Below, piece after piece: positions 46,382 through 59,550 of a stretch of DNA of 64,000 nt. Below the pieces are notes generated by a model. It was not told the origin of the DNA, made no database searches, and saw only the letters and a list, made by a program, of their open reading frames with translations. The stretch is from Toxonevra muliebris (taxonomy: Eukaryota > Arthropoda > Insecta > Diptera > Pallopteridae), in NCBI GenBank assembly GCA_963691655.1, contig OY829327.1, forward strand, positions 66,228,079-66,292,078, in the 5' to 3' direction. The position numbers and the translations under genes were made by a program. Numbering within the stretch: position 1 is the stretch's first letter; every line of letters begins with the position of its first letter.

Positions 46382-48051
46382 TTTGTATTATACGTGAGGT
46401 AAATTGAACTTTATAATGAAACTATTGCAAGTACTCGAGAGGAGTTCTGTCTGTATTGCACTACAGTGGAGTCATAAATAAGAGTTAAATTAAAAGAAAA
46501 CAAAATTTAACAAAAATCTAATTATTATAATTATATTTATAACTGATATTCTCCACACTTTGCATATCGCTCATACATACATACATTATACATACATATA
46601 TATTTCAGCTATCATATCTAACCGAAAAACTAATTAATAACTTAATCAGTATAACCAACCCCAAAATAACGTACATAATTTCACAAGAAGTTGTGGCACG
46701 TTAAGACAATTGCATAGATATGCTTATGACATGAGATTATGGTATTTCTGCGGCATGTCGTGCACATGCGAAATTTTTTTCATTCCTAACTAGACCCTGG
46801 GAAGCTCGATAAAAAGTCATAAATTGATAAACATTTCACAAAGTGATAAGAATTATTTTTTTTTTGTGTGTGTATTAAACGCATGAAAAAATGTATAATA
46901 TTTACTTCATGTTGCTTGTTTCTAAGCGGTAGCAATAAGTAGTTGCTCAAAATGTAATAAATTTAGTCTAGTTAGGTACAGTAAGCCCGCTCTTACAGGA
47001 TAAAATTCTTGAGGATAATAAGTTTTAATTGATTTACATGAAAGTATCATCAGCACAATCCAATTGCATTCCAAGGTGTTATGTAATTAAGTTTCGAGTT
47101 AAATATATGAAAAATCAAAACCATTTCCTATACTTTTGAGTTAAAATCTTTTCATATAGAGACTTTTTACCATATGATATACATATTTACATATACAATT
47201 TTTACAAAAGATGACTTAACATCAGGCGTCATCTTTGGCAAAAAAAAATGCAATTAACCTTTTCACCTCAAAGTGATTGAGTTTTTTTAATACTTAACTC
47301 AAATATTGAACTAAACTAAAGCAAAAATATTTTTGGGGGCATATGAGATGTCGTTAATCCTTTAGTTTTTGGGTAGGACATAATGCCTCTATAAGTGCTA
47401 ATAGAACCAGGAATTGTATTAACTGCAACCACGGTTGTCAATAATTCTATTTATTTTCTACCAGATTTACAAAAAAAAATGTACCAAATAGAAAAAAAAA
47501 ATGTACCAATTATGAACAAAATAATAAATGAATTCATACTTTCTTTTGACATATGTAGAATAGATTTTTCGGTAAGGTAGGTATGAGAAATGGAGGACGA
47601 ATTTTTATAGACTTTTTATAGAATTTGAGTGTGTTTATTGATACTTTATGCATTTATTTAATGATTAAAAATACCTGAATTAATTTATTTATTTATTAAT
47701 GAAATATCCAACTTTTAGTTCATATTGCCTTGTAAGTTTTATGAACGCTTGATCGTAAAAAAAACAAGTCATATTTAACAGTTTCTACTACAACGTGTGC
47801 TATAGAAGACATGTGGTTGTTGTAATGACTCAAAGCATTGTTATTTGTATTATATTATGACCATATGAAAAAACAGAAAATACGAGACGAGTTCGTCTAA
47901 GCAAACGAATGAAACCATTTGGTTGTTGTAAACATTTCACCAATTACAGGCGCACCGTTTGTCTTAACAATTTAGATTAATCGTCATTCTATATTGTTGC
48001 TTCTAGTTTTTAAGCCCATAGCAAAAGACTTAACCCTCTAATCCGCAGTGT
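46382..48051. other. AT-rich DNA
   Basis: No gene or bounded element recognised. CATACATACATTATACATAC microsatellite near 46573. Confidence 0.45.
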
Positions 48052-48557
48052 TAACGCTCGTATCTATACAGTTTTTCGCGGTATTATACTGTTTTTTAGA
48101 CTCAAAAACCGTATACCGTGTTTTTTCTAAAATACCGCGTTTATACTAAGAAAAAAAATTTAATATTTTAACGCTTCGAAATTTAAATTTAACAATCGCA
48201 ATGCAAAACGTCAGAAAGAACAATGGCAATACGTTGCTAGTATACTTTTGATAGAAGTAGAAACATTGAAGGCGATTCTGATCGTCAAATGTAATATCCG
48301 ATGCATTGATTTCTATAAATACCTCATAACAAAACCGGAATTGCTCCGTCAAATTTCTTCAAAAGACAAGTAAAATACAGCAATTATAGAAGAAGAAGAC
48401 GATTCAAATGATGGATAATTTTCTTTTCTTGTTAATTTTCTTTGAATAAAATTAATACCGCGAAATATACAGTTTTTTCAAATCGATTTACTGTTTTTTT
48501 TTTTAAATTTTTGGTACAAATATACAGTTTTTGGTCCGAAAAAAGATACGAGCGTTA
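48052..48557. mobile_element. hAT-like MITE, TAACGCTCGTATCT ends (506 bp)
   Basis: Both ends read TAACGCTCGTATCT inwards. The flanks CGCAGTGT (48044-48051) and CGCAAGGT (48558-48565) match at 6 of 8. Subterminal stretches repeat TATACAGTTTTT and CGCGGTATT on both sides, in inverted orientation. Non-coding. Confidence 0.7.
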
Positions 48558-49544
48558 CGCAAGGTTGAAATAATAATAAAACAAACATCAGAATTTTTGT
48601 TTCCAGTTAACATTGATGAAAGAAAAATGAATATTAGTTTTTGAGTTTAGCAGTTAGGTGAGAAAAACGAACGCCTGCCCTGATGCGGCCTTGCTGGTTT
48701 AAGCCAAAAAATTAAGATATATGTGGGCAATTCACAAGGTGTCTTATTTGGTTTTGTATCCTCTCATTTGTCATAAATTCTCATTTTTCATACAAAATTA
48801 CACGAAATTATGATTATTCGACAGTATATGACAGTATAGGAGGAGACTTAGAAATATTTTTTTTTTTTAGATTTTTTTAGATTTTTATAAAAAATTAATA
48901 TGCGCCCGCGGTAATTTTTCGTCACAAAACAACACTTGTACACATAAAAATAACTATAAACAACAATCGTGTAATCGCAGAAAGTGCAAACTGACCACAA
49001 ATTGTGTGTTTATTCTTTCTTCAGGTCTGCCAATTAATTTAAAAAAAATAAATAAATTTGCACTTGTCCATTTATTAAAATACAGTGAAGGCTGCCTCAG
49101 CGCGGCCTTAAGAGTTAGAGGGTTGACTACATGGCTTAGCAACAGACATACAGACAAAGATACATACATAGTTTGTATAGGAGAAAGGCGGGTAAAGCGG
49201 GACGACGGGCAAACTGGGAAGTGCCATGTTTTAAGGGGTTTTGTTAATATGGAAGAGCTCAAATTGGTGCCAAATGTTGTTGAAACCTATTCTATATCGC
49301 TACGAAGATAACCAGGATATTACTGCAGACACTGATCAACAATTATTGGAATTTGTAATTGGTGTGAAATCGGAATGAACATTTATTTATCAACTTTTTC
49401 AAGAAATTACGAGCACCAAAGAAAAAATCAAGAAACTGTTTTTCTTTCTCTGAAGCTGATTTCTGTATCATCTATTTGGGTAATTTATCAAAGAAGCTGA
49501 ACTGAAATAATTCCCTTAATTGCAACACTGGCGATCGTTTAGTT
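48558..49544. other. AT-rich DNA with a GC-richer patch
   Basis: Frames open on both strands at 48954-49311 (about 100 codons) over a GC-richer patch (49085-49270). I recognise no motif in either, and the patch could be decayed mobile DNA. Confidence 0.35.
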
Positions 49545-49763
49545 CAGGGGCTCTCAAGCTTTTTTTTCGCGTACCATCAATGTGTAATGTGGATCAAACA
49601 CGTACCACAAAATTAAGAAAATCTGTGCTTTGGGTTATTTATGTCCACCAAAATTGTATTGTAATAAGAAATACCGATAAACATGTAACAGATTGGAAAA
49701 TGTTAAAAATGTGCGAAAATACATAGCGTACCACCTTTGGGTACCACAGTTTAAGAAACCCTG
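49545..49763. mobile_element. hAT-like MITE, CAGGGxxxCTCAAxC ends (219 bp)
   Basis: Left CAGGGGCTCTCAAGC; reversed right CAGGGTTTCTTAAACTGTGG. Both ends carry a GTACCA motif shortly inside. The flanks GTTTAGTT (49537-49544) and GTCTAGTT (49764-49771) match at 7 of 8. The termini resemble the CAGxGGTTCTCAA type common among hAT elements in animals. Confidence 0.78.
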
Positions 49764-49970
49764 GTCTAGTTCATTTAAAATGTGGCAATCTTAGTCAGAT
49801 TTTTTCATTTCTCAACATTAAGACTTAGAATATACGGATGATCTTTTCACTATGTTTTTTTTTCAAATAAATTTTTTATTGATTTCGTTCCTTTTTTTCG
49901 ATTTCCCACCTAACTCGCCAACTAAATATTTTTTTCAAATTGCATTTCGTATAAGATTTTTTAACATCTG

Positions 49971-50445
49971 TTAACTCTTCCCTGCCCAACAAGGCAAATA
50001 TTGCTTAAAAAATATTAAGGAATAGCATTTTTCATTCTGAATAACTTTTGCTTTATGACTTTTTCAATATCTTAGTTGCAAGCGTTAAAATCTGAAATTA
50101 CCTAGTGGGCCATATATTGTTTTAATCACTTTATTGAGAAAAATAATCAAAAATTAAAATTTATACCAATTATTTAGTGTAAAATTTATAGAATTCCGGC
50201 TATATAGAAATCAAAAATTTTATTTTATTTTTATGTGAAAAACGTATTTTTTACACATAGAAATGGCAAAAACTTTTGACAGCTTGCGTTTTCTAATACC
50301 GTTATATATGTGCATCGATACCGAAAGCTGTAATCTACCAAACCCATATTGTGGTTTGGATGTTGGACGTAAGATGGCGCCACTATTACCGTCCAAAGTG
50401 GTACGGTAATCGCGGTGTACGGTAGCATGCGCAGGGAAGGGTTAA
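49971..50445. mobile_element. TTAA-bounded piggyBac-like MITE, CYCTTCCCTGC family (475 bp)
   Basis: Left TTAACTCTTCCCTGCCCA; reversed right TTAACCCTTCCCTGCGCA. TTAA lies at 49971-49974 and 50442-50445. Non-coding. Confidence 0.75.
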
Positions 50446-53400
50446 AGCCGAAAGCAAGATTAAAAAAGTACATTGAGATTTGCAAGAAATTAGTTTTTAC
50501 GTTTTATGACCTAAGAACCAGAACTGTTCCCACTTTATCCATCCTGCCTCTAAATTTTGCACAAGGTTAGGACACTTAAGCCCCCGCGCATGTGCATTTT
50601 TAACGTTGTCCATATTGGTTTTCTTTGTTAGTTTCTTATCTCGTAGAATATTGAAATATTGTTAATATTTATTTATATCCATGCATGTGCATGTAATTTT
50701 ATACATATTTCAATGACGCATAAGGTTTTGTAATTAGGTTACTCAAACTCATTTTGTTTTTATTTGTTTTCTAATACAAGCATAACATAAAATGGGGCAT
50801 AAACACACATAAATATGTATGTAAATATATGTGAATTTGAGTAGATATACAATAACAATGAACGATCCGCCCGATCCGATAGTTGTTCCAATTCGCACTT
50901 GTGGCACATGAGTCACATTTAAACTGTTTTGGAAAAATCGTAGTGTTCTTTTATAATGTTACTGTTGTGTAAAAAAAGCCGCCAAAGTGACATTTATAAA
51001 AACGAAAGTGTTTTTCATTACACTTTGTACTGGTATTGTCAGACTGCGAACATTTTGCTGAAGCAGCGCAATTCATTTTTCATTTTCGTATTATTTTAAA
51101 AACTATGGTCACGTTTCTGAGTTCGATCATGTTCATATATGTTTATCAGCTTTTGGTTCGTTTTTATACCTACTTTGATTATTCATTTCACCCCAAAATT
51201 GTGTGACAAATCGTTTTTGGGTTCAAGAAATATAAATCGTTTTGAGCAATAATTTCAATGACTAATTGTTTGAGGAAATACAAAATATTGTGTAACTACT
51301 ATGGAAGTAATAATGTTATTATCATACATTCATATTTCTCATTTTATACTATCCACATACGTACATACAAATCTCAAGTTGCCTCATGAGTCATTTTCAT
51401 GTGCTGTAAAATAACATTTCTGAATAATTGACTCATTAACGACTGTCCTAAATCATGGATCACTGGGTCTAGATCGGCGATGCACAACGTGTCTAGAGTC
51501 ATGGATGAACGTATGAATAACTAACTAACTAAATCTTTAACTGATATTTGGCTAAATGTAAAGAGATCTGCGGAGAAAGTGATCGCACAGAGCTAACGTT
51601 GTGTAGATTTGATTCAAAACTTAACTCCAGATCAATAACTAATGCACTAACAACAAAACCATTGTTTCCAACACTTAAATATAGTTTGTAAAAGTCCGAA
51701 ATGATAATATTTACACACACATACACACAATTAATGACTGCAATTGAAATACAATAAGATGGTAATTACAGGAAAGAAACCAACCAAATGTAAATGAAAA
51801 CAAATTGGAAAGAGAAAGAAAGAGGAAAAGAAAAAAACAAAAATGAAAGTGTAAGCAAAGATGAAAATAATCATAGTAATCACATGATACAATAAAATCA
51901 TAAACAAACGCCAGCAATTTAAAGCGATTCCGTCGCTATGATGACGATGCACCGTGTGCTTGATTTGCAATTGACTTGAACTGAATCCGAAACATTTGCC
52001 ATCACCAAATTGGAAATCATACTATCTCAATCAGAAAGTTTTCCGAACTGAATTATAAACTTCGATTCACATAGTAATTTGGGCCTTTCGGATCGCTTTG
52101 CAAGTATGAAGTATTTCGTCCGGCGAGATTTGCTGCTGTTGCTTTTGTTATTATTGTTTTCTTTGTTATTATTGCCAGCGACATAATATTTTCGTTACAA
52201 ATTCCACAGCGTAACAAATTCAAATTCAATTAAAGTCCAACATAATACGAATACGTACTCGGACCAGAGACGAGAATGACAAAATGGAATCATACACAAA
52301 CAAACATACATACAATTTATGCTGCGACTAGTAAATACAATAACAACAACAAATGCTATAACAACAGCAATATAGACAACAACAAAGAGCAACAACAGTG
52401 GTAATGATACTTTTAGAAAATAGTGAAAGTGAAAACAACATCAACATCATGATCATCTCCACCATCAAGTGAAACACAACAACACCACCAACAAGCACCA
52501 CGGCAGCAATAACAACAAAAATAATAAAAGCAACTAAAGCGCGCTTAAATGATTTTGGTATTATGAAACTTTGAAAACGAAATTTTTCTTGTTGTGCTTC
52601 TCTTTTCTGTACAGTTTTTCAACGGCTGGCAACACTGCCCCAAGACACGCTATACACCCTGTCAATAATTATAATAGGCAATGATGATGATGATGTTAGC
52701 ACGATCGAGCTTGTTATACGCGCATTTCTTAGCAGTATTTTATACCAATGCTGCCACGTATATTAAAGTGCTCTGATCTGCGAGTGCTTTGTTGCACCAT
52801 TCTCTAAGTAAAAGCTGACATATAAAAGATTAGGATTGCCAAGTTTGAAAAATATTTCTAAAGAAAAAGACCCTCAAGTTCAGGAACCTTTATTATCGGC
52901 AGTCGGTGTTCTCTCTTATAAGTTCAGATCGTCACCTTATATGTAGTTCAGTCGCTAGAGTAAAATAAGTTAATAAAAAATGTTGTCTGAGATTTTTCTT
53001 CAGTAGCTGTTAGTGGGTATGACAGAATCTATTAGCAGATTTAAAAAGAAATGTTTATGCAAGCATTTTTTAGTATTTACAGAAAAATTTTTCCATACAA
53101 AATCGATAAAGGTTTTTTCCAAATGTTCCAACTCATGAACCGTAATCCCTAGAGCCAAAAAATATTTTGGGAATCGTCATAAAATAAACCGAGATTCCTT
53201 TTTAGAGTGATACAAGAACAACTTTTTTTCGTGATGCACTTTAATGTATACATCTTTGTATAAATGTACGCTATGTGAAAAATGGGTGGATGAAGAAAAT
53301 TGAAAGAGGGGAAATATTGTTGCAGAAATTGGAGCAGAACTAGCATTTAATGACGTGATTGTGAGAATACGAGTAAGTGTAACTAAAAAATACGAAAGTG

Positions 53401-54459
53401 TTCGAATTGTACGAAGAAAAATTACACATAAAAAGTTAAATTGTTGCATACAGACAGAATACAAATGAAACTAAAACGAATTTTTCATTAAGTGCCGCTG
53501 TCTGTCCATCTGTCAGTTCAACTGTATGTACGCCTGCCCCTTTGGCCCACTCTACTTTGATAAGGTATTGACAGTAAATCGATTTGATATGGAAATTTTA
53601 CGGCGGCCATGAAAATGGCCTTTTCATGCTATGAATACAGGTTTTAAAATCAGAAATGGTGATCAAATTTCAATTAAAAACTATTATAAAGTGATTAAGT
53701 TTAATTCACCATTTAATTGATCATTTTAGTAGTAGGTGAAATCTTAATGTCTGAATTTAACTATAGAAAATATGAGGGAGGATTCAAGATTTCCCATGGG
53801 GATGGAGGAAGGGAGACAGGGAGACGAAGGGGGGGGGGGGGAGGGACCTAGCGAAAAGAGGGGTACTCAGGTCTCTTATAGGTCTCAAGCCTTTTTTGTT
53901 GTGTGTTTTATCTTTTAATCATTTATTTCGAAAAAGAAAAACTCTATAAATGAAATGGTATTAAATATATGGTATAATTTTTGGTTAAGTTATAAGCAGC
54001 CAGTAAAGGTTTGGTTAGGTTAGAAGTCGTAGACGAATGTTTCACATAGACTATTCAAGGTTCATAGTGTTGCCACAAATTCTCTAGAGTCAATTGCGAG
54101 CTCCATCCATCATTGCCTCCAGTTCGAAGGTACCCATCGTCAAAGATCAAAGTTTTTTAAAAGATGCTGGTTAATACTACATCTTACATCTTTTATCTAG
54201 TTCTAGCTTGTTTTTGGCAATGACAAAGAATGAATAACAGAGTCATTACAATTCCTGTATAGGTCGTTTTCCACTATACAAAGCTTTTTCGCTTAATATT
54301 ACAAAAAAGTGTGTGAAACTGAGAAACTCAAGACTTTTTTAGTCTTGCTATACTGGAGGAGTTTTGCTCCTCCATCTTCTATTAGAAGTAGAAAAAAGTT
54401 GTTTTCGTAAACTAAATAATGGAAACAGAGTGATAATGAGATGTTATAGGGCTCTGCGT
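50446..54459. repeat. AT-rich DNA with CAA repeats and a G run
   Basis: CAACAACAAC/CAACAGC tracts at 52340-52530, ATGATGATGATGATG near 52683, a run of 13 G near 53830-53842. No exon or bounded element recognised. Confidence 0.5.
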
Positions 54460-54952
54460 CAAGATTAGTACCTTGCTTTGCAAACTATCCGCCACCTCAT
54501 CTCCCATTACACCGAAATGTTCTGGCACCAAGCAGAAATGTAATTTGTGGTTATAATTGAGGTTTTAAAGGAAGTTGTAGCATTTCTTTTTTACCGATTT
54601 AACTTTATTGTCTGGATTTTCAAGACCTTCAGAATCTATAATTACTCGCAGATCATTTGCGCTGACCACGAGACTTTCAGATGCCTCTATTTCAGCTTGA
54701 TTAAGATGAAAGGAGTGTCTTTGGCAGTCGGTAGAAATATTTTCGACATTGCTAATGCTTCAGTGCCCAATCGAACTATTCTTGAAATTATAAGATTCTT
54801 TAAGCCCGGTTTTAAAACCATACCTTTCAAAAACAGATCTATTGGTAATAGGTTAAGTATAATGGAGAGAGACTCGGTGGAAGTGGGTCTCAGGCCCCTA
54901 CATTCGCAAGTATTAGGTTTCCAATTTAATTTGCTATATAATATTGCATCTA
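54460..54952 (-). pseudogene. LINE RT C-terminus plus RNase H relic, minus strand
   Basis: From 54950 downwards the minus strand encodes LDAILYSKLNWKPN (RT palm/thumb junction), then LRPTSTESLSIILNLLPIDL, typical of a LINE thumb region. A frame change follows, then FHLNQAEIEASESLVVSAND (RNase H-like) and finally LVPEHFGVMGDEVADSL (about 54533-54483), matching the W-V-P-G-H...GN..AD-L box. Conserved Trp and Gly/Asn residues are lost. Many frameshifts; non-functional. The overlapping 160-codon plus-strand frame is its shadow. Confidence 0.75.
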
Positions 54953-55440
54953 GAGATGGGCGCGTGAGTACTTTTCGATTCATGCTCACGGCTTTGAAAA
55001 TACTACTCACGCACGATCACGCACGTTAGCATTTTTCAAAATTCATTATTAAATTTGTATTTATGTTAATAAAAAATAAGGTGATTATATAAAAAATATG
55101 CATATACTATATGGTACATAGTGATGCTAGATTTTGAGTTTGCAAGATTCTTAGGTGAAGAAAAATATAGGGCTGATTTTTTAACCACCAAAATTAAGTA
55201 TTTGTTTTTGTTTGCATTACACGTTGTTTTCTCAAAAAATTAACATTTTGTGCGAGAAGATAACTAAATTATAACGATGTTATGGTCGAAAGTAACGTAT
55301 ACTCACGCATTTTCACGGCGAAATTATGTCACGCTCACGCATATTCACGTAGTAATTATGGAAATCAAATTACGCTCATGTGGAAACTATGTCACGTGCG
55401 TGCGTGTTCACGCGTGTCGCGTAAAATTCATGTCGCCTGT
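54953..55440. mobile_element. Cluster of CACGC/CACGT motifs behind a hAT-like left end
   Basis: TAGAGATGGGCGCGTGAG at 54953 looks like a hAT terminus and lies exactly at the edge of the LINE relic. Over the next 480 bp short CACGC, CACGT and GTGCG motifs recur in two clumps (54959-55026, 55301-55433), as subterminal transposase-binding repeats do. No matching right end or target duplication was found, so the element is probably truncated. Confidence 0.4.
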
Positions 55441-58400
55441 TTTGATTAGTTTAGCGTAACATTGTTTAACGTGATTTGCTTAAAATTTTAAATTTTATAT
55501 TGCTTCTCGGTTTTACAAAGATTCACTTTTAAACCTCTATGTAAATCCCGGTAATGGGTAAAGCGTTGCGCACTTTCGTGTTTCGAGTAGCTCACTCAAG
55601 GTGTCTAATAACTCTCCAGTTACAGTCAGGACCACATTTTCAGCATAAACGGCTATTTTGATACCTTGCTGTTGTAAAAAGATTAACAACGAGCTTAATC
55701 CTAATATCCATAACAGAGAACATATACTTCCCCTCTGATGACATTTTTAAAGAACAATCTAAGTATTATGTCGATAGATTAAAAAGAGACAGTAAAATTT
55801 GGCTGAAACTAGCTGCAGCGCTGAGCAATAAAATAGCCTTTTCCCTTTCCGAATTGACTACCACAGAATTAATTCAAATTTCCTAGATGATTCAATCTTT
55901 CGTTTGTTGGATACTCGTAGAAGATATTTGATTTAGATAATTCACATGGATCTAGATAACAACTCGTAAATTAGGTTTGAATTTATAAGTCTTAGGCATC
56001 GGGTTATATCCTGTGCATAAACGTGCACAAGATAATATTTATTTAGGGTCTTCAAATAAAATTTCTTGAAAATTACCGTTTTTTCCTTATTTTCTCAAAA
56101 GTCATTCAAATTACTCTCACTTTACTTTACGCCTACTCAGGCGGCCCAAGAAAGCTTAGTTTTGGCGATTTATTCTCTCCGATGCACGTTGAGATATTAA
56201 TAGTTAATATTAAAATATATTTGACATCTGAATCGAAATTGTCATTAAAACGAAAAGTCTTAAAATTCCCAGCTAGTGCATCTATGTATGTATGAATGAT
56301 TGAGTGTAAGTACTCATAAATCATTAATGGTTGAAAGCTTGCGAAATTGAGTTATGCTTGATAATGATCAAAAGTGGTTAAGACAAACTTAACCAAACCA
56401 AGAAAAAAAGCCATATTGAAAAGTTTTGCCGTAAGCTGATTTGGCTTTTTGTTTTCATAGCAGCGTCAAAGCTGTTGAACACTTCGCTTATTCGATGTCA
56501 ATCAGCTCGAGTTGAAATGTTCGAAGCCAATCAAATAAAACAACAAACCCAAAAAAAAAAAAAAAAAACTACAATATTTTGTTAACCAAATACCGTTAGC
56601 TTTTATTTAGTAGTAAGGTACATTTGTATATGTTGAAAAATAGTAGACACACACACACACATCCACATGCATAATCGTAGAATTTTTCGCTTTTTACACA
56701 TTTTCTGTTTATGCATTGAGAAATTTCACAATCAAATTAAATTTCTTCTGTGAAATTAATTATGCGTTTGTGCTCAATCTTAATTTCAATTTTACTTCAC
56801 TTTTTTTTGTTTGTTTTTTAGTTCGCTGGTTGTTATTTAAGTGGCAATGGAATGGAATAACGTTGAAGTGGAGTGAAGGGCTTCACTGAAGTGGTATTGG
56901 CGGCGGCGGCGGCGGCTGTAGCATAAAGTGGATTAAAAGTTAAGCAAAGCTTTTGAAATATGTTTCAACCCGTATTGCATGGACATTAGGATGGTTCTTA
57001 TTTAATAACCTAATTGTGGCACTAACCTAATTTGATAATTAGGCTTTCGAAATTTAACAAGCGACATATTTTTTTGACATTGGTTTAAAGCAACACTACT
57101 CTTAAAGCAAAAACGTAGCAATGCAGTTTTATTTAACTGAACTAAAATTTTGAGGTTTTTGGTTTCTGAGATATAAAATTTTTTTTCTGATTTTGCAGGT
57201 ACTCCTTTAAATTTCGCCTCACATTTATTGATGTTAATGCTATTTTAAAGATGTTATTGCCATATTAAATAATGTTATTGCCATAAAATTTGAACTATTG
57301 TTGTAAAAGATATTATTCCTGAACTTTTTTCCAAAGGTTATTACAATAAACATTATTAAATTAAATGAATCCAATGTAAAAACATTTGTGTCTCAAACCC
57401 ATTCACAATAATGATCTTGATATTATACAGGGTGGTGGTCCGATTTAATTCTACATAACTTTAAGACGTAATACTGTGTTTAGTTCCGCGGATAGAATTG
57501 TTCTAGACATAGGGTATATTTTTAACCTCTACTGAGACACAGGTTGTTTAACGATACACTTATAACCAGATATTCCATTAGAACTTCCATAAAATTTAAC
57601 CTGAAATAAAGAAAATCAATAGGCCTTATTCTGGTGTTACATTTTTAAGTTGGAAGAATCTGCTATTTAAAATCCAAAACGTGTATATTTTTTCTGTTTT
57701 TTTTAATCAGATTTTTCGCCAAAATTTGTGTAAATAGTGCTCAAATTTGTGTGCGTTCCTTTTATGCTCTATATTATGATGAATAAATTTCTGATAGAAT
57801 ATTTGTGGTCAAGTGGTACAGTTGTAAAGATACGGTACTTGATGTAGTACATTTCCACCACTTTATTTTGTACTTTTGTATTAAAACCTCAAGAAATGGC
57901 AATCAGTTATCCAACTTTTTCAGGGTTTCAATGATCAAAATCTACTAAAAGCCCAAATAAGAACCAGTCTAATGGACATATATACATAGATATATTTACA
58001 TACCTATATGTATGAATGTATGTATGCATGTACATACATAAGTTTGTTTTTTTTTGTACATACGTGAGTTGCTATTGCAATTGCATAGATGTAACGAATG
58101 CACTGTGAATATACTATGAATTTATTATTTAATAACATACATTTAAAAATTGTATGTTGCTTAAATTACAGTTAGTTCGTCAACCATTCAGTCGTTCAGT
58201 CAAACAGTTGTTCCGTCAGCAAAGCTGTTGCCAATAGTGTGGCGTTTGAGTCCGGCATGAGGAAACATAAAAACACTTTAATCTCAGCGAGCTTGCATTA
58301 ATTCTCCGGAATATCAACTGGTAAAATTTAATATGAATGCGGCCATACATGTAATTTCAGACTTTCTTCATTTTGGTGTTGAACAACAACAAAAAAAGAA

Positions 58401-59550
58401 AATTAAGATATTATATAAATATTACTAAGAGAAAAAATTATCACGCGGACACCGAATATTGCTATTTTAAGTTAACCTATTAGCAATGATCGCCGTCGTA
58501 CAGCATGTGATCATATTTAGACCTCCAGAGGGCTATCTAGGATATGGAGATGGAGCATAACTAAAGACACAATTCTTGACTGCCGAAAATCAGTCCACAT
58601 ATTTTTAACTGATTTCAATTTACAAGATAAAAAATATATTTTTTCCAATAACAGCTTGTTCAATTTTTTTGAACAAACCCTAGATTGTAATCAATAGTAA
58701 CGCTATTTTCAATCCCAATTAAAGTAATTCAAGGTCCAAAAAAAGTTTTGAAAACAAATTTTTAGGTTATATTATGGTTATGAAATTCGAGATATACTTC
58801 AAATTATTTTCAAGATTCACTTGAATAGCCATTCCAAACTTATTTTCCTCAGTTGAACTTCTTAGCGGAAATTAAAATCTTTTCGGGCTTTATTCCGTGA
58901 AAGAAATTTTAAGCATATAAAAAGTTTTAGTAGTGAAGTTTAAATTTATAGTTCGTAGGGTCCAACTTTGGCTTAGAATTTGATGTGGAATCATTTTATC
59001 GCATATTTAGTATAAATAAAATCACTTCCCCTTCCTTTTATCTACGTGAAAACGTTTTTATAATAATTTCCATAACAAATATTAACCTTTAAAGAATGAC
59101 ATCATATTTGTTGCATCAATGTCATACATATTGCGTACATTGTTTTTTAGTCAATAAATTTAATACTCCTATATTTCTTTCATTTGCCTAATGTAGAATT
59201 CATAAATTTGTACTGTTTCATAAAACTAAAGTTGATTTACCTCCACGTAGATTTTGTAGGCAAATCACATGATATTTCATGCATATAAGGACCAGGGGCT
59301 AGCTTTCTCATTAGTAACACATTACACTCAATGAAGATAGTGTCGGTGCACCGTCATTCGTCTTCGTCATCATTATGCAACAGCAACTGGATGCGGTGTG
59401 AATTGAAATGAAAAAATACCCGCAGGATAATGCATTCACTTATACTCTGTGGTTTTACTAATTTTCTGCATTTGGTTGGCACTGCTTCCTTGTTAGAGAG
59501 TAGGCTTACTGCTGGCATGCCAAGCCGCTGATTGTTGTAATTCAAATATA
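55441..59550. repeat. AT-rich DNA, simple repeats
   Basis: CA repeat near 56645-56660, GGC repeat at 56899-56916, TATG repeats near 58013-58040. A lone Tc1-type end, TATACAGGGTGGTGG, occurs at 57423-57437. No exon recognised. Confidence 0.5.

Noticed and set aside
54547..55029. 160-codon plus-strand open frame
   Set aside because: It overlaps, on the opposite strand, a clear LINE RT/RNase H relic whose motifs explain the open sequence.
57423..57437. Second Tc1-like element
   Set aside because: Only one terminus-like sequence; no facing partner at a reasonable distance and no transposase motif.
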